Shown here one piece after another: positions 23,841 through 24,943 of a DNA stretch of 24,943 bases. How positions within the stretch are numbered: position 1 is the first letter of the stretch; the number at the start of each line of letters is the position of its first letter. The stretch comes from Thiobacillus sp. (GTDB taxonomy: Bacteria; Pseudomonadota; Gammaproteobacteria; Burkholderiales; Thiobacillaceae): the NCBI GenBank assembly GCA_011391285.1, contig JAABQU010000224.1, positions 1-24,943 on the forward strand, in the 5' to 3' direction. The position numbers were made by a program, and so were the translations under genes. The notes under the pieces are model-generated. The model was not told the DNA's origin and did no database searches. It saw only the letters and a program-made list of their open reading frames with translations.

Positions 23841-24624
23841 CCGGCGCGGGCAGGTCGAACAGTTCGCGCGCGTTGCGCGTGGTGGCCTGCGCCACCGCGT
23901 CGACATCCAGCCCACGCAATGCAGCCAGGGTCTGTGCGATGCGCGGCAGCTCGCCCGGCGCGTTGCGGCCGCGCCCGATCCACACCGGCGGAATGTCCGG
24001 ACTGTCGGTTTCCAGCACGATCGCGTCGAGCGGCAGGTCGACCGCCAGCCGACGCAGATTGTTGGCGCGCGGCCAGGTGAAGGCGCCGCCGAAGCCGAGC
24101 TTGAATCCCAGATTGATGAATGCGTCCGCCTGCTGCGGGCTGCCGTTGAAGGCGTGGGCGATGCCGCCGCGCACGCCGATCTTGCGCAACTGCTTCAGCA
24201 ATTCGTCGTTGGCTTTGCGGCAGTGCAGCAGCACCGGCAGGTCGTAGTCCTTCGCGATCTTCAGTTGCTCGACATAGAAGAATTCCTGCGTCGCGTAGTC
24301 GAGGTTCTTGACGAACAGATCGAGGCCGATTTCGCCCACCGCTACCGGGCGCAGCGCCTCGATCTGCGCGCGCAGATCGGCCAGGTGTTCCGGGCGGTGT
24401 ACGTCCAGCAGCATGGGATGCAGCCCCCAGGCCGGCAGGCAGCCCGGATAGCGTGCGCAGGTGGCAGCCACCGCAGCGAAATTGTCGCGGCTGACAGCGG
24501 GAACGATCTGGATGCCGACGCCGCCGGCGACGGCGCGCGCGTACTCGGCGTCGCGGTCGGCGTCGAATTCCGCCGCGTCCAGATGGCAGTGGGTATCGAT
24601 GAAAAACGGTGTCGCTGGATTCAT
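23830..24624 (-). CDS. tatD: TatD family metal-dependent hydrolase
   Basis: A 264-residue TIM-barrel hydrolase with the TatD metal sites: IDTHCHLD (His12, His14), VGEIGLD, VLLHCRKA, GIAHAFNGS and ETDSPDIPP. TatD proteins act as 3'-5' DNA exonucleases and D-aminoacyl-tRNA or general phosphoesterases; the family includes YcfH and YjjV, and this copy is not assigned to a subgroup. ATG at 24624. Its 3' end overlaps the convergent lipoprotein gene by 11 bases. A terminator separates it from yccA upstream, so it may have its own promoter, which I cannot identify in the 15 bases between. Confidence 0.9.
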   Translation of the reverse strand: MNPATPFFIDTHCHLDAAEFDADRDAEYARAVAGGVGIQIVPAVSRDNFAAVAATCARYPGCLPAWGLHPMLLDVHRPEHLADLRAQIEALRPVAVGEIGLDLFVKNLDYATQEFFYVEQLKIAKDYDLPVLLHCRKANDELLKQLRKIGVRGGIAHAFNGSPQQADAFINLGFKLGFGGAFTWPRANNLRRLAVDLPLDAIVLETDSPDIPPVWIGRGRNAPGELPRIAQTLAALRGLDVDAVAQATTRNARELFDLPAPASC

Positions 24625-24639
24625 CTTGTGTAGCGCGTA

Positions 24640-24669
24640 AAAAACGGCGCCACGTGGGACGCCGTTTTT
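24640..24669 (-). terminator. Intrinsic terminator after the yccA-like gene
   Basis: AAAAACGGCG (24640-24649) pairs perfectly with CGCCGTTTTT (24660-24669), a 10-bp stem with a 10-base loop. Read on the minus strand it follows the yccA-like stop by 18 bases and ends in a T run, as expected. The flanking A and T tracts make it symmetrical, so it could also stop plus-strand transcription. Confidence 0.85.
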
Positions 24670-24687
24670 GTTATGCCGGTCACGACC

Positions 24688-24943
24688 TTAATCGTTGCTG
24701 GCAAAACCCAGCAGATGCAGCAGGCTGGTGAACAGGTTGAAGATCGACACGAACAGCGTGACGGTTGCCATGATGTAGTTGGTTTCGCCGCCGTGGATGA
24801 TGTTGCTGGTCTCATACAGGATGAGGCCGGACATCAAGAGCACGAACATGGCGGAGACGGCCAGCGACAGGCCGGGCATCTCGAAGAAGATGGCGCCGAG
24901 GCCGGCGAGGAAGGCAACCAGGATGCCGACCATCAGGAAGCCA
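24688..24943 (-). CDS. Bax inhibitor-1/YccA family membrane protein (C-terminal part)
   Basis: Only the last 84 codons are inside the window; the frame runs through the right edge without a start. The visible part has two to three membrane helices (MVGILVAFLAGLGAIFF, LAVSAMFVLLMSGLILYETSNII, ATVTLFVSIFNLFTSLLHLLGF). The block LYETSNIIHGGETNYIMATVTLFVSIFNLF is the characteristic end of the YccA/BI-1 family. In E. coli YccA modulates the membrane protease FtsH. An intrinsic terminator follows the stop. No ribosome site or start can be judged. Confidence 0.9.
   Translation of the reverse strand, partial: GFLMVGILVAFLAGLGAIFFEMPGLSLAVSAMFVLLMSGLILYETSNIIHGGETNYIMATVTLFVSIFNLFTSLLHLLGFASND

Overview
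The window (24,943 bp, GC-rich) looks like chromosomal core DNA from a betaproteobacterium. The best guess is a Thiobacillus-like member of the Nitrosomonadales/Hydrogenophilales. The grounds are the betaproteobacterial style of the 5S rRNA and the neighbourhoods yicC-gmk-rpoZ-spoT, rph-rdgB-hemW and ubiC-ubiA. The genus is inference; no search was run.

Layout. Positions 1-434 hold the end of an rRNA operon: 23S 3' end, 5S rRNA and a strong intrinsic terminator. Then birA-coaX-SPOR protein (475-2875, +) overlap as ATGA junctions. Converging on them is ridA-recG-ubiC-ubiA (6769 down to 2886, -), which joins a deaminase-type housekeeping protein, a fork-remodelling helicase and the first two steps of ubiquinone synthesis. 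Divergent from ridA lies a bufferin-type operon (6942-8942, +): a secreted cysteine-rich precursor peptide, an MNIO (DUF692) modifying enzyme and its DUF2063 partner. This is the most interesting locus in the window; its leader and its bufA-bufB gap both carry overlapping, mutually exclusive hairpins. It meets spoT, rpoZ, gmk and yicC (12936 down to 8992, -), the (p)ppGpp, omega and GMP kinase block.

From 13041 a Ser/Thr kinase and a PP2C phosphatase form a two-gene signalling pair, followed by rph-rdgB-hemW (RNA 3' processing, nucleotide-pool cleaning, haem chaperone). Next is a less conserved-looking stretch (17468-19522) with a 503-residue protein of unknown role that carries a PilZ-like signature, flanked by two gene-poor gaps. 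Then come an RsuA/RluF-type pseudouridine synthase homologue with a changed catalytic motif (-), a secreted dienelactone-hydrolase-like protein and a divergent FolE-like protein (+), a 117-residue unknown, an isoprenylcysteine-methyltransferase-like membrane protein overlapping a metallo-beta-lactamase-fold lipoprotein (+), tatD (-), and the C-terminal part of a YccA/Bax-inhibitor-1 protein cut by the window end.

How it fits together. Most of the window is housekeeping. The points worth following are the bufferin operon (probable copper buffering) with its RNA structures, the FolE-like and RluF-like proteins that lack family catalytic residues, the PilZ-like orphan, and the kinase/phosphatase pair. 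No CRISPR array, tRNA, prophage or intact insertion sequence was seen.
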